Assembly: GCF_000209165.1 (NCBI RefSeq)
Contig: NC_009044.1
Coordinates: forward strand, 62,001 to 126,000
Reading direction: 5' to 3'
DNA length: 64,000 nucleotides
Source: Scheffersomyces stipitis CBS 6054
Lineage: Eukaryota; Ascomycota; Pichiomycetes; Serinales; Debaryomycetaceae
The notes beneath the pieces are model-generated. The model was not told the origin of the DNA. It saw nothing but the letters and a program-made list of their open reading frames with translations, and made no database searches. Below, in pieces: positions 10,350 through 20,333 of this stretch. The translations under genes and the position numbers were made by a program. Positions within the stretch are counted from its first letter, which is position 1. Each line of letters starts with the position of its first letter.

Positions 10350-11575
10350 GCTCTGTATTATAGATATGTATAGAGAATAGACCCAGCATGGAGATTTTTG
10401 TGTAGAGAAGGGGTAAAGATGATGCGTACTTTGAAATTTTGTCAATATTGTCATTGGGACCATGACTTAGTGAAGTCTGACCTGATATGCGACCTCTCTC
10501 ATGTTCATCTTCCAATTTTTCACAGCCATTTTACAGTTTAATGTAGGTGCTCTCCACATATTTACACCGCAGGTGAGCAAGAACAAAGCCATGTCAATAG
10601 TACTACTGTATTCCTAATATATATAGCGTCCAGTCTTCGATCCTAGTGTGCGCTTCAGCCAGCCGTAAAATGAGTGACAATGGCTGTCTAACATACAAAA
10701 TTGGACCGCTTTGACTTTTCCTCCTTTAGATATCCAATGCACTAATTATCCGAGGCATATCTGTGTAAACGAGTTGCAAAAATATGGGGTATATATGGTT
10801 CCAAAATTTTTGCATCTTTCGCAAAAGAAAGACCAAAATGGTTAAATTCAATGCAAGATAAAAATGAATTGACGTCAACAATAGCATTTGAGAATTAAAA
10901 CAAAAGCCTATATTTGAAAATATACATGATCACTCCTGATATTCACCCAAGGTACCATGCCAATGAACCAGCAGATAATTGATTGTAGTTCAACAATGGG
11001 CCAGCTAAGTGCTTTTTATGATTGCAAATTTAAAAAATAAACTGGTATTGATAAATCTCAGGCACAATTAATTTCCTGCAGCAACTCTATTCAAGATATC
11101 ACAGGTAGATTTGACTACATTTTAGGGCTACGTATGGATATTTTTTGATTCAATTTTTGCACCCAAGCATAAATCAAAGAACTGAAAAGTGTAGATTTAT
11201 GGAGGACAAGAACATGTTTGTCACTGAACTAATTACTCTCCCACTTCAGTGGTTGATCCAGAAGAAGTTTTCATTGGAATTCGCATCGTACTCTGTTCAT
11301 CCAACAGATATGTTTGAAATAAAGATTTGTTACTGAGATTCTAAACTACTCTAAAAGTAGTAGTTGCTTCAAGAAAGGTATAACAACTCTTTTTGACTTT
11401 CACTGAAGTCGTTTACTTAACATTGCACTCACAAATGCTCTAGTAGTTAAGCTCGCTAAGGCTCGAAAAGTTATTCTCAGAGTCGTGCACAGTTCAAACA
11501 CACAAGCATAATACAGTTCAGTACTTCAGTGAATTCTACAACCTCCACTTTTCTTTCTTCACCATCAAGCGCATC
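10350..11575. other. Long intergenic upstream of SWI1
   Basis: No supported gene in 1.2 kb. An 8-bp inverted repeat (GCAAAAAT at 10776-10783, ATTTTTGC at 10806-10813) flanks a TATA-like sequence. A TTGACGTCAA palindrome lies near 10870. Small ORFs (for example 11145-11336) show no domain. A long upstream region suits a regulatory gene such as SWI1. Confidence 0.5.
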
Positions 11576-12016
11576 ATGTCCGACAACTTCTGGTTCAATG
11601 ACTCGGCATTTCCTGCCAAGGATGACTTCTTGTCCAACATCTTTGACCAACCAAAAGATGGCATGGAAGGTAATAGTAGCGGAAACCTCAGTAGCAATAA
11701 TAACAATGTCAATAATAGCAACATGAACACCAACAACAATCTCAGTGGTCTTAGTAATGCTGGCAATGTTCCCAACAGCAATGGAAATGGTGGTCCAGGT
11801 GATTTCAACCTCAACCAGCTTCTTGGAAACCAGCAACAGATGTACGTGAGAAACCAGCAGAACCAGCCCAACCAACAGGTTCAGAACCAAAACCAAAACC
11901 AAAGTCAAAACTTCCAGCAGAATCAGACCATGGACCAGAATAAGCAGGACCAGTTTATGAGAATGAGACAGCAGATAATGCAACAACAAATGATCCAGCA
12001 GAAACAACAACAGCAA

Positions 12017-12070
<54 letters not shown>

Positions 12071-15000
12071 AGCCAACAGCCCCACCAGCTGCAAAACTTC
12101 AACTTGATGCTGAACACTTCGTCCAGTTCTGCCAATGCAGCTGCTGCGTTGAGGATGAAGAATATGGAGATTCAAGACCAGGCTTCTACTGCATCCAGAT
12201 CTCAGATTCCTACACCAATAGCCCAACAAGGAACGCCAAGCATGGGCCACAATGTTCCCCATGGCCAACAACCTCAGTTGAGTCAACACAGTTCGTTTAC
12301 TGGAACTCCTGTCAACAATATGATGTCACCACAGGTATCGCAGCCTCAACAGCAACCTCCTCCTCCACAAGCTCAAAACAGACCTTCTCAAGCTCAATTC
12401 CAGATTCAGATCGAGATCTTCCTCACCACGTTGTACGACTATATGTCTCGTAGGGGCACACCTATAGTTCAACCTCCTATGGTGAATAACAAGAAGGTGA
12501 ACTTATTTTTCTTCCATCTTATGTCGCAGAAAATGGGAGGTCCGCAGCTGCTTTTGAAATGGATCCATCAGCCAGTTAACCCTCAACATCCGCAGAGCCC
12601 TTGGCTCCTCTTTGGTCAGCGTTCGGGCTTATACGATGGAATTAATCCGCATGATACTCAAGCCAGAGAAAGGATTGACAGAGACATAGCTAATTGTTAC
12701 AACAACTTCTTGTTTCCCTATGAACAATACCTCAGTACCCCTGATGGAAGCAGGGATATCCAACAGAGAAAGTTGCAATTTCAAAAACAAATTCTCTACA
12801 GATTCCAGCAACAGCAGCAGCTTCAGCAACAACAGTCTACTCTGTCACCAAATATGTCCCCTCCACAGGCTTCTATTCAATCGCCTGCTATAGTCAATGT
12901 TCCCACACCTGCTATTTCACAACAGAGTCCAGTTTTGAGCCAGGCTCCAACACCACAGCAGAGAAAACTTTCTAGAGTCAGCAATCCTTCGAACCAGAAC
13001 TCACCTAACTTTGCAAAATCTCCATATTTGCAGAACCAGCAGATTTCTCGCTCTGGAAGCGTAGGTCAGTCTCAACTTAGTGGACACCCTCAAGGTCCAA
13101 TCCAACAGCAAGCGCTTGCACAAACGCCTGGTCAAATTCCACAACCACCACAGCCTCAGCAGCAGCAGCAGTTCTACCAGCCAAGACCAGGGCAAGCACA
13201 ACAGCAGAAACCACCAGTCCAGAGCTCAGCACAACCACAAAACAAAGCCAGACCTCAACAGCTTCCGCAGAATACTCAGATGCAACAAGCCCAGGCTGCT
13301 AGAACACCAAGCCAGATTTCGTCTCCTTCGGAAGCTAAAAGATCTGCTCCAGTTCAACCTAAGTCAGAGAAAGAGGAAGAGGGCGCCAGCATTATTAGAA
13401 ACTATATTCCTTACAACAAGATTGTAGACACCCATGGAGGTATCCCTATCAAGGAATTGTCACAGGTAGCTAGTGAGATTGAGATTACAAAGTCTGTATA
13501 TTTGTTTGCACCTGAATTGGGTTCTATAAACTTGCATGCTCTTGTCATGGGACTCAAGAATTATTCAAGTGCCAACAGCGGAGAGGTATTCAACTCTTTG
13601 AACTCTCTTCTTGTTACAACTTCAGATGTCAACTACACCTTCAGAATAGAAGATTGTATGGAATTGTTAGAAGCCATATCTGCTCTAGGATTGAAGATTT
13701 TGAATAACATCATTACTTCCAATACTGGGGCACAAGATCCATTTGTTAACAAGGATGTCAGAAAAGCACCTACAAATAACAACATCGATGCCATATTTGA
13801 GAAATATGCAGGGAAAAGTACTGAGTTTGCTAACGAAGACCTTAGATTTGTTGTTAATTCGTTGACAGGTGAATTAATCGAAGAAGAAGATACTGATATG
13901 GATCTCGACGATTTGTTCACCGTCGAAGAGAACAACAGCGACATTTCTCTGGTCTCAACAGCAGATACAGAAAACTCCGAATACCACTTCAATTTGCCTG
14001 ATTATACGTCGGTCCTCCTTGAATTTAAAAATGAAAACAAACATCACTTCAGTAAGATCCAAACCAAGAGTGCAGTGGACGAACAAATAATGTTGGTTGA
14101 TCAGTTGATTACTGTCACCATGATTCTTAGAAACATCTCATTTGCTGATTTCAACAAATATGCCATGGCATCCAATGGCTCCTTGAAAGACCTCTTGTTT
14201 GCCATTATCAAGAATGTGGGATTATACCAGGACAAGTTTGTTTTCAATAGGAAGAGACTTTGTTTGTTAAAGGATTGTCTTTTAATCTTAGAAAATATTT
14301 CATTTTTCACTGAATTGAGAAGCTTGGAAGAAGCATTCTTGGCCTTTGCCTTAGTTAGTTCCTTTGGTGATAAATTGTCTGACCAAGATTATCAAGTTAA
14401 GCAAATCAACTTGGAGCATCACTCGTACTTGCCATTTGGTATTGATGCGTTTACGAAATTGATGGTTAGGGAGCCTTACAACCGCTCTTTGATCCAGGCC
14501 GTTTTGACGGAAACGTTGACTATTAGTTCTTCAGCTGCCTATGCTAATGCCAAACCATTTGTAGTTAATAGCAAGGACCAAGAAGAAACCAGAAAGTTGA
14601 TCAACTCCTATTTACATGAGAATAATGCTACTGAAAGAAAAGGAAAATTGTTGACTAGAGCTTTCCAATTGTACATGAGCATAGTTCCATTCGACGCCAA
14701 CAGTTTTGAATTCTCCAAGTTTATTTTCACTAGAGCTCCTACTTTGTCTCAAACACTATTCGGAGTAAAGTTGCTTATCGATATGGCGCCTATCGAAGAC
14801 CTTAGCTTGAGCATCAACAAAACGACTCTTTACTGGCTCTTCACGAATAAGGAAGTGATTTTGGCAAATTTGTCCAGGGTGTCAATGGCATTAGTTTCCG
14901 AAACAGGAAAGTTTGCTAGAGAGTCAAATGAGTACAAGATCTTGATATTGGTGTTATCTAAAGCGCTTATTTTAATCAATTCGTTGGTATGCAATGTTAT

Positions 15001-15202
15001 TACTGCACGGGAAGTTTTGACTACAATGGAAGATCCTGAAATATCCAAGGAAATAGAGTCTTTGGGCGAATATTCGAGAATTATGCCTGACGCCAACCTG
15101 GCCTTTGACACATTTATGTCACCAGCTACTGATGCACACTTGAGCAGAGAAGTCGTGCGTCTTGTTCGCTCTTTGAGAGAATTGTTTGACCAACAGTATT
15201 AG
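11576..15202 (+). CDS. SWI1: SWI/SNF subunit Swi1 with ARID domain
   Basis: A 1208-residue protein. The N-terminus (residues 1-280) is Asn/Gln-rich with an uninterrupted 22-Gln run at 144-165. An ARID DNA-binding domain follows near 278-385 (QIQIEIFLTTLYDYMSRRGT ... YNNFLFPYEQYL). A second Gln/Pro-rich region runs to about 590. The C-terminal 600 residues are helical and match the Swi1 scaffold region. S. cerevisiae Swi1 (1314 aa) has the same layout and is a core subunit of the SWI/SNF remodeller; its N-terminal Gln/Asn domain underlies the [SWI+] prion. The ATG follows a CT-rich leader. Long Leu/Cys-rich ORFs on the other strand are mirrors of the CAG/CAA repeat. Confidence 0.88.
12005..12070 (+). 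repeat. CAA/CAG repeat encoding 22 glutamines
   Basis: Twenty-two consecutive Gln codons inside SWI1, mostly alternating CAA and CAG (a 6-bp unit). The mixed codons should make it more stable than a pure CAG tract, but length variation between strains is likely. Confidence 0.95.
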
Positions 15203-15844
15203 GTCTGTAATACTATGTAATATAAATGCACGGAACACAAGAAGTTGAAGTCATTCAGTGTGGATCAGGAGACGTAGAGAGGGGTAGAGACAAGCAGACT
15301 GAGGTGTAGAGAAATAGACAGAGGTACAAAGATGTAGAAAGATGTGCATAGAAGATAGGGATATCTACAACAAAATTGAAGTCATAGATGCTAACTTGGT
15401 CTAGATGGTGATAATAAAACAGGGATTTGATATCCAAATCACACCTCATAGCTTGATTGGGTGAAAGAAAACCTACTCAGTTCACAGGCAGGGCCCTAAA
15501 TGGAAAAGATAGCATGGATGGAGATAGCGTCGTGAACCGTTGTACCGGAACATTTGTCATTTTATCCGAACTAGGAGCAAGGAACCTTCTTGATGATAAT
15601 TCCGCATTTTATCTGTGGACCTCCATTCCTTTTTGGGACAAGCTATCCAAAAAATATTGATCCAGCAGTGCGATAAGCACAGCTGCAAAAATTATATAAA
15701 GAGAGGAAAACAGCCAATAGGCAGCGTATTAAAGAAGCTTATTACAATACAACCACTGGATATAAATCTATTAATTTCCAAAGTTTGGAAAGAAATCTTC
15801 ATTTTCCTCTGACCTCATACTATTTTACTGCTCGATCTTTCACC
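15203..15844. other. Intergenic upstream of the Rieske oxygenase gene
   Basis: Contains AG-rich sequence near 15260-15350 and a TATATAAA at 15693-15700, about 145 nt before the oxygenase ATG. The coding frame is open back to 15785, but ATG 15845 has the better context and follows directly with typical coding sequence. Confidence 0.6.
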
Positions 15845-17200
15845 ATGGCTACCGCTACTGTTGCTAAGATGCCCTCGGCTCCTCCTACGGAAACCACCAC
15901 AGGTCCACTTTTGGCTGGCGAGCACACATTGCCCGCTTCTTGGTGGACAAGTGAAAGCATTTTTGACTTGGAAAAGAGAGCCATTTTTAACAAGTCGTGG
16001 ATGTTTTGCACTCATGCTTCCAGATTCCAGAAGGCTGGAGACTATTACTCTTACACTGTTGCTGGGATCAACTTTTTCATAATCAAATCCAAGGTCGACG
16101 GCAAGTTGAAGGCATTCCACAATGTCTGCAGACACAGAGCATATCCTGTAGTCAGAAAGGAGAAGGGTTCTTCCATTGTTTTGGGTTGTAAATATCATGG
16201 ATGGAGTTACGACACTGATGGCAAGTTGAGAAAGGCACCTCATTTCGACAATGTGGAAGGTTTTGAAAAGGAAGAAAACTCGTTGTTTCCAATCAAAACT
16301 CACACTACAGATCAGGGTCTTGTTTTCATCAACTTCGACAACGACGAATCTGAAGATTTCATACCTTTCGATAAATGGTTTGAAGGTCTTAACGTTGAAC
16401 TCAACGAATTTGATTTCGGCGACTACGAATACCACATGTCCTACGAGTTAGACGGTCAATTTAACTGGAAGACTCTTATGGATGGCTACCAAGAATGTTA
16501 CCATTGCCCAACTGCTCATCCTGGTTTGAGCACAGCCTTCAAGATGGAAACATACAAAGTTGTTCCAAAGAGTAGATACTGCCGTCATTACGCCGAGGTT
16601 GTTAAAGAAGAAGTGGCTATTGAAGAAGACAACAATGATGCCGATGAAGAATCTTCGTGGTTCGGTTTTGGTAAGAAAAAGACTGCTCCTCAAAAACCAT
16701 TGGAGAAGAAGAAAAACCCCGGAGGAGAATTCAACGGTTTGTGGGTTTACTTATTCCCAAGCAATGGTGTCAACTGTTACTCCCCTGCTTGGTACTCTAT
16801 CAGAGTGTTGCCTCAGAGTGCTAACCACACAATCTTGCAATATGACATATACACGAAGAAGGGGTTAGAAGATGCTGCGAAGAAAGAATTTGTGGATTTC
16901 TTGCAATTGGTCGAACTCGAGGACTTCAACTTATGCCAATTGACCCAGAAGAACCTTATGGAAGGAATCTACTCTTCTGGTTATTTGCACCCAACCAAGG
17001 AAAGAGGGGTGTTGTACTACCAAGGCGTAGTCAGAGATATGGTAAAGAAACACTTTGCTCTTGAAGCTGCTGCTGGAAAGCCTATCAACCCAGCGTTCGT
17101 GGGACGTAATCAAAAGAACGAGGAGATTGAGGAGTTGGAAGCAATCTGTAATTCTCTTGAATGTAGTTCTGGTAACTCCAGCAAGGAATTTGAATGGTAG
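15845..17200 (+). CDS. Rieske [2Fe-2S] non-haem iron oxygenase, choline monooxygenase-like
   Basis: 451 residues from ATG 15845; an upstream ATG at 15785 would add 20. The Rieske centre is C95-x-H97 ... C115-x2-H118 (NVCRHRA and CKYHGW). The catalytic domain carries NWKTLMDGYQECYHCPTAHPG, the usual bridging acid plus His/His ligands of the mononuclear iron; the third ligand is probably the Asp in LVELEDFNL. The layout matches the alpha subunit of ring-hydroxylating and choline-monooxygenase-type enzymes. An acidic/lysine-rich insertion near residues 258-295 is unusual for the family. No reductase gene is adjacent, so the electron donor is unknown. S. cerevisiae has no close equivalent that I know of. 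A role in quaternary amine or aromatic metabolism is inference. No targeting signal is obvious. Convergent with HIS4. Confidence 0.82.
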   Translation: MATATVAKMPSAPPTETTTGPLLAGEHTLPASWWTSESIFDLEKRAIFNKSWMFCTHASRFQKAGDYYSYTVAGINFFIIKSKVDGKLKAFHNVCRHRAYPVVRKEKGSSIVLGCKYHGWSYDTDGKLRKAPHFDNVEGFEKEENSLFPIKTHTTDQGLVFINFDNDESEDFIPFDKWFEGLNVELNEFDFGDYEYHMSYELDGQFNWKTLMDGYQECYHCPTAHPGLSTAFKMETYKVVPKSRYCRHYAEVVKEEVAIEEDNNDADEESSWFGFGKKKTAPQKPLEKKKNPGGEFNGLWVYLFPSNGVNCYSPAWYSIRVLPQSANHTILQYDIYTKKGLEDAAKKEFVDFLQLVELEDFNLCQLTQKNLMEGIYSSGYLHPTKERGVLYYQGVVRDMVKKHFALEAAAGKPINPAFVGRNQKNEEIEELEAICNSLECSSGNSSKEFEW

Positions 17201-17300
17201 ATTAGATATTTATCAAAGTTAATGTATATGAAAATATGTGATAACTACAAACATATTATAGTCTTAATAAAATTTGTCTAAAATTATTCTTTGACACTTA

Positions 17301-19904
17301 TTACAACAATCCCAATTTGTCCATTCTGACTTGGACGGCATTTCTGTGAGCTTCCAATCCTTCTACAGCAGCCAAGGTCATAACAGCCTTACCAATACTC
17401 TTCAACCCTTCTTCACTAACATCTTGCGAAGTAATGAACTTCTGGAATGTAGCAGTATTCACACCAGAATACTGTCTGGCATAACCGTAGGTAGGCAATG
17501 TGTGATTGGTACCTGAGGAGTAGTCACCACATGACTCTGGCGACAAGGCACCCACGAAAACGGAACCAGCATTTTCTATATAGTCCGGAACAAACGAGGA
17601 AGCATTATCGATTTGAAGGATCAAATGTTCTGGGGCGTACTTGTTGGACAAGTCAAACGCTTCGTCATAATTGTCAACCAAGAGAATGAACGAGTGAGCC
17701 AAGCACTTAGCGACGATTTCCTTTCTTGGAAGTACCTCAGCTTGTTTTCTAACAGCTTCTTCAAATTCTCGTACTTTCTTGTCTGATAAGTTAACACCAA
17801 TCAAGATGACCTGAGAATCCACACCATGTTCGGCTTGAGACAACAAGTCACTGGCAACAAAGTCAGCGTCGGCATTTTCGTCAGCCATGACTAGGACTTC
17901 AGAAGGACCGGCAGGCATGTCGATGGAGCAAAGAGCTTGAGTATCGTTTTGTATATACATTTTTGCTGCAGTGACAAACTGGTTCCCTGGACCGAGGATC
18001 TTGTCACACTTGAGAACACTTTCAGTACCGTAGGCCATGGCAGTGACGGCCTGAGCACCCCCAGCCATAACAATGCACTTGGCACCGATCTTGTGGGCAA
18101 CATAAACGACTTCTGGAGTCAACTTACCAGTGGCTCTGGCTGGAGGAGACGCTAATACGATATTGGAACAACCGGCAACTTTAGCAGGAACTCCCAACAT
18201 CATGGCAGTAGAAGGCAAAACCGCAGTACCACCTGGAACGTACAAACCAACGTTTTCTATAGGTTTGGCGAAACGAGAACAATATACCCCAGGAGAAGTT
18301 TCAACTGTCATCACCTTTTCCTTTGGAAGCTGAGCAGCATGAAACTTTTCGATGTTGGAAATCGACAAGTCAATAGCTTTTTTCATGTCCTCAGAGATAT
18401 TCATGAGATCTTGTGGGAAAGGAGCTTTCAATACCGGCGAATCTAACTTGACACCATCGAACTTCTCAGTGAGCTCGATCAAAGCCTTATCGCCTTCTTT
18501 TTGAACCTTCTGAACAATGGGGAGAACCAACTTCATGATGTCCGAAGTCTTTTGCACTGGTCTCGTCAAGGCTCTCTGGATCAGAGAAGCAGAAGCAGCA
18601 TCCTTGGTGTTGATGGTTTCCATCTTATACAATTGTTTTTCCTTTGGATCTTCTTTCGACTCTTCCTTGGATTGTTCCTTAGTTTCCAAGTATTGTTGCT
18701 TGGCGTCGCCCTTTCTTCTGGTGACCTTACCAGCCTTGATATCCAAGTTTTTCTCGACATCTGCCAACTTAACTCCATTCTTGGTACACCACACCAATGC
18801 GAAGTAGAACAAATCGGCACATTCAAAGGCAACATCTGACGCATCTTTCTCCTTATTCTGTCCTGCCTCAATCAACTCGTCTAATTCTTCTTTTAACTTT
18901 GCAATTAAGAGGGTGTCGTCGCTGAAAAGTCGCTTGGTGTAGGAACCTTCAGGGGCAGACTGGAATCTCAGAGCCAAAGTACTGTCCAATTTGGCCAATC
19001 CCGTACCAACAGCCTCAGACTTCTGCTTTAATTGTCCATCTCCAAAACAGGTGTAGTTATTGTCCAAGTGGCAGAAACCGTAGCCGTCTCTGGAGTCTAC
19101 TACAAATTTAACGACATCAGAATCACAGTCTCTTTCCAACTTCAACAACTTTTGGGTAGCACCAGAGGTCTTACCTTTATACCACAACTCTTGAGTACGT
19201 TTACGTGATTGATACACTCCAACTTTTTCGGCAATGGCTGCTTCAATGGAGGCCTTGGATGAATATACCACTCCCAAGGCAGTATAAGATGGAGCTGGAG
19301 CAGTAATTAAAGTGGTGAAAAGACCATCTGGACGGTCTGTTGTCAAAGTGCTGGTGAAAATAGTCGAGATCGAGATTTTGCCAGACTCACTAGTCTTATC
19401 AGTCAACTTTTCAGCAGGGATGATAAGAGTGTAGCCGTCTTGAGCTAAAGTTTCTGCTAAATCTTGTGATATGGCGCCATTTCTATAGTAAACCGTTCTG
19501 TTTCCGCTGGAACTGATACTCTTAAAAGCATCTTTGGATACTGCAGAATTCAATACTACAGAAGCTGAAGATTTAGCAATTTGAGCTGACAATTCTGAAC
19601 CTTGCAATTCAATTGTAAATCTGGAAGTAGGCAATCCACTCTCAAAAACCAACTCTGGTGCCTGCTTTTCAGACACAATTACTTGTCTGACACCGCTGTT
19701 CAATAAGAGAACGACATCGTCAACAGTAACAGAGTCGGCTGACACATCAACATCAACGAGAAGCTCGTATGGGAATTGGTTCAAAAACGTCTTTGAGATT
19801 TGCACACTTTTGAAAGGTAACAATATCTGTCCAACAACAGCAAAAGCAGCTATTTCTTCGTGCGCAGAAGGACCCGAGACCAAGGGCAACACTGGGAATG
19901 TCAT
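17301..19904 (-). CDS. HIS4: Trifunctional histidine biosynthesis enzyme His4
   Basis: An 867-residue fusion. After an N-terminal region of about 230 residues comes phosphoribosyl-AMP cyclohydrolase (WYKGKTSGATQ, DCDSDVVKFVVD, GYGFCH). Next is phosphoribosyl-ATP pyrophosphatase (EELDELIEAG, DVAFECADLFYF). The C-terminal half is histidinol dehydrogenase (GGAQAVTAMAYGT, GPGNQFVTAAK, MPAGPSEVLV, CGDYSSGTNHTLPT). Together they catalyse steps 2, 3, 9 and 10 of histidine synthesis. S. cerevisiae His4 has 799 residues; the extra length lies mostly between the pyrophosphatase and dehydrogenase domains, in a charged linker (SKEDPKEKQL). A perfect Gcn4 site lies about 160 nt upstream. The ATG at 19904 starts a conserved N-terminus. 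Confidence 0.96.
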   Translation of the reverse strand: MTFPVLPLVSGPSAHEEIAAFAVVGQILLPFKSVQISKTFLNQFPYELLVDVDVSADSVTVDDVVLLLNSGVRQVIVSEKQAPELVFESGLPTSRFTIELQGSELSAQIAKSSASVVLNSAVSKDAFKSISSSGNRTVYYRNGAISQDLAETLAQDGYTLIIPAEKLTDKTSESGKISISTIFTSTLTTDRPDGLFTTLITAPAPSYTALGVVYSSKASIEAAIAEKVGVYQSRKRTQELWYKGKTSGATQKLLKLERDCDSDVVKFVVDSRDGYGFCHLDNNYTCFGDGQLKQKSEAVGTGLAKLDSTLALRFQSAPEGSYTKRLFSDDTLLIAKLKEELDELIEAGQNKEKDASDVAFECADLFYFALVWCTKNGVKLADVEKNLDIKAGKVTRRKGDAKQQYLETKEQSKEESKEDPKEKQLYKMETINTKDAASASLIQRALTRPVQKTSDIMKLVLPIVQKVQKEGDKALIELTEKFDGVKLDSPVLKAPFPQDLMNISEDMKKAIDLSISNIEKFHAAQLPKEKVMTVETSPGVYCSRFAKPIENVGLYVPGGTAVLPSTAMMLGVPAKVAGCSNIVLASPPARATGKLTPEVVYVAHKIGAKCIVMAGGAQAVTAMAYGTESVLKCDKILGPGNQFVTAAKMYIQNDTQALCSIDMPAGPSEVLVMADENADADFVASDLLSQAEHGVDSQVILIGVNLSDKKVREFEEAVRKQAEVLPRKEIVAKCLAHSFILLVDNYDEAFDLSNKYAPEHLILQIDNASSFVPDYIENAGSVFVGALSPESCGDYSSGTNHTLPTYGYARQYSGVNTATFQKFITSQDVSEEGLKSIGKAVMTLAAVEGLEAHRNAVQVRMDKLGLL

Positions 19905-20333
19905 TTTGCGCGGATTATCACAGATTTCTAAAATTTGTATATTTTTATTAATGTAGAAGTAGAAAAGTGAAGTGAAAAATTTCTGGTTTCTCCAGAAAAT
20001 CTACTGCAAATAATGTCTGTCTGAAAAATCTTAATGAGATCGGTCCGACTGCTGACTGCGAATGACTCAGAGAAGTTTGCAGATAGTACTCCTTTTCAGT
20101 GCTCGGCTAATGTTTAAGTAACTGAATCAATTCACACGTGACTTTATTGAATCAAACTTCTCCCGTCTACAGCTAGCTTATATAATGTCATGATTGATGC
20201 ATTAAGCATAGCATAAGTGATTTAATAAAATCTGTATTGCTTAAATGTATTCTGCCGTATACATATCGATCAATTTTGTAAGTATAAATATTTAACCTAC
20301 ATACCCATATAAGCATTACTATGTATCGTATCC
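19905..20333. other. HIS4 promoter / PEX5 3' region
   Basis: Holds a TGACTCA at 20063-20069, a CACGTG E-box at 20135-20140 and a TATATAA at 20179-20185. No coding sequence seen. Confidence 0.65.
20063..20069 (+). promoter_or_regulatory. Gcn4-type site upstream of HIS4
   Basis: TGACTCA, the full Gcn4 consensus, about 160 nt from the HIS4 start. HIS4 is a classical target of general amino acid control, so function here is likely. Confidence 0.7.

Noticed and set aside
11477..12289. Long minus-strand ORF rich in Leu/Cys opposite SWI1
   Set aside because: It is the mirror of the CAG/CAA repeat and Gln/Asn-rich coding sequence; no domain of its own.
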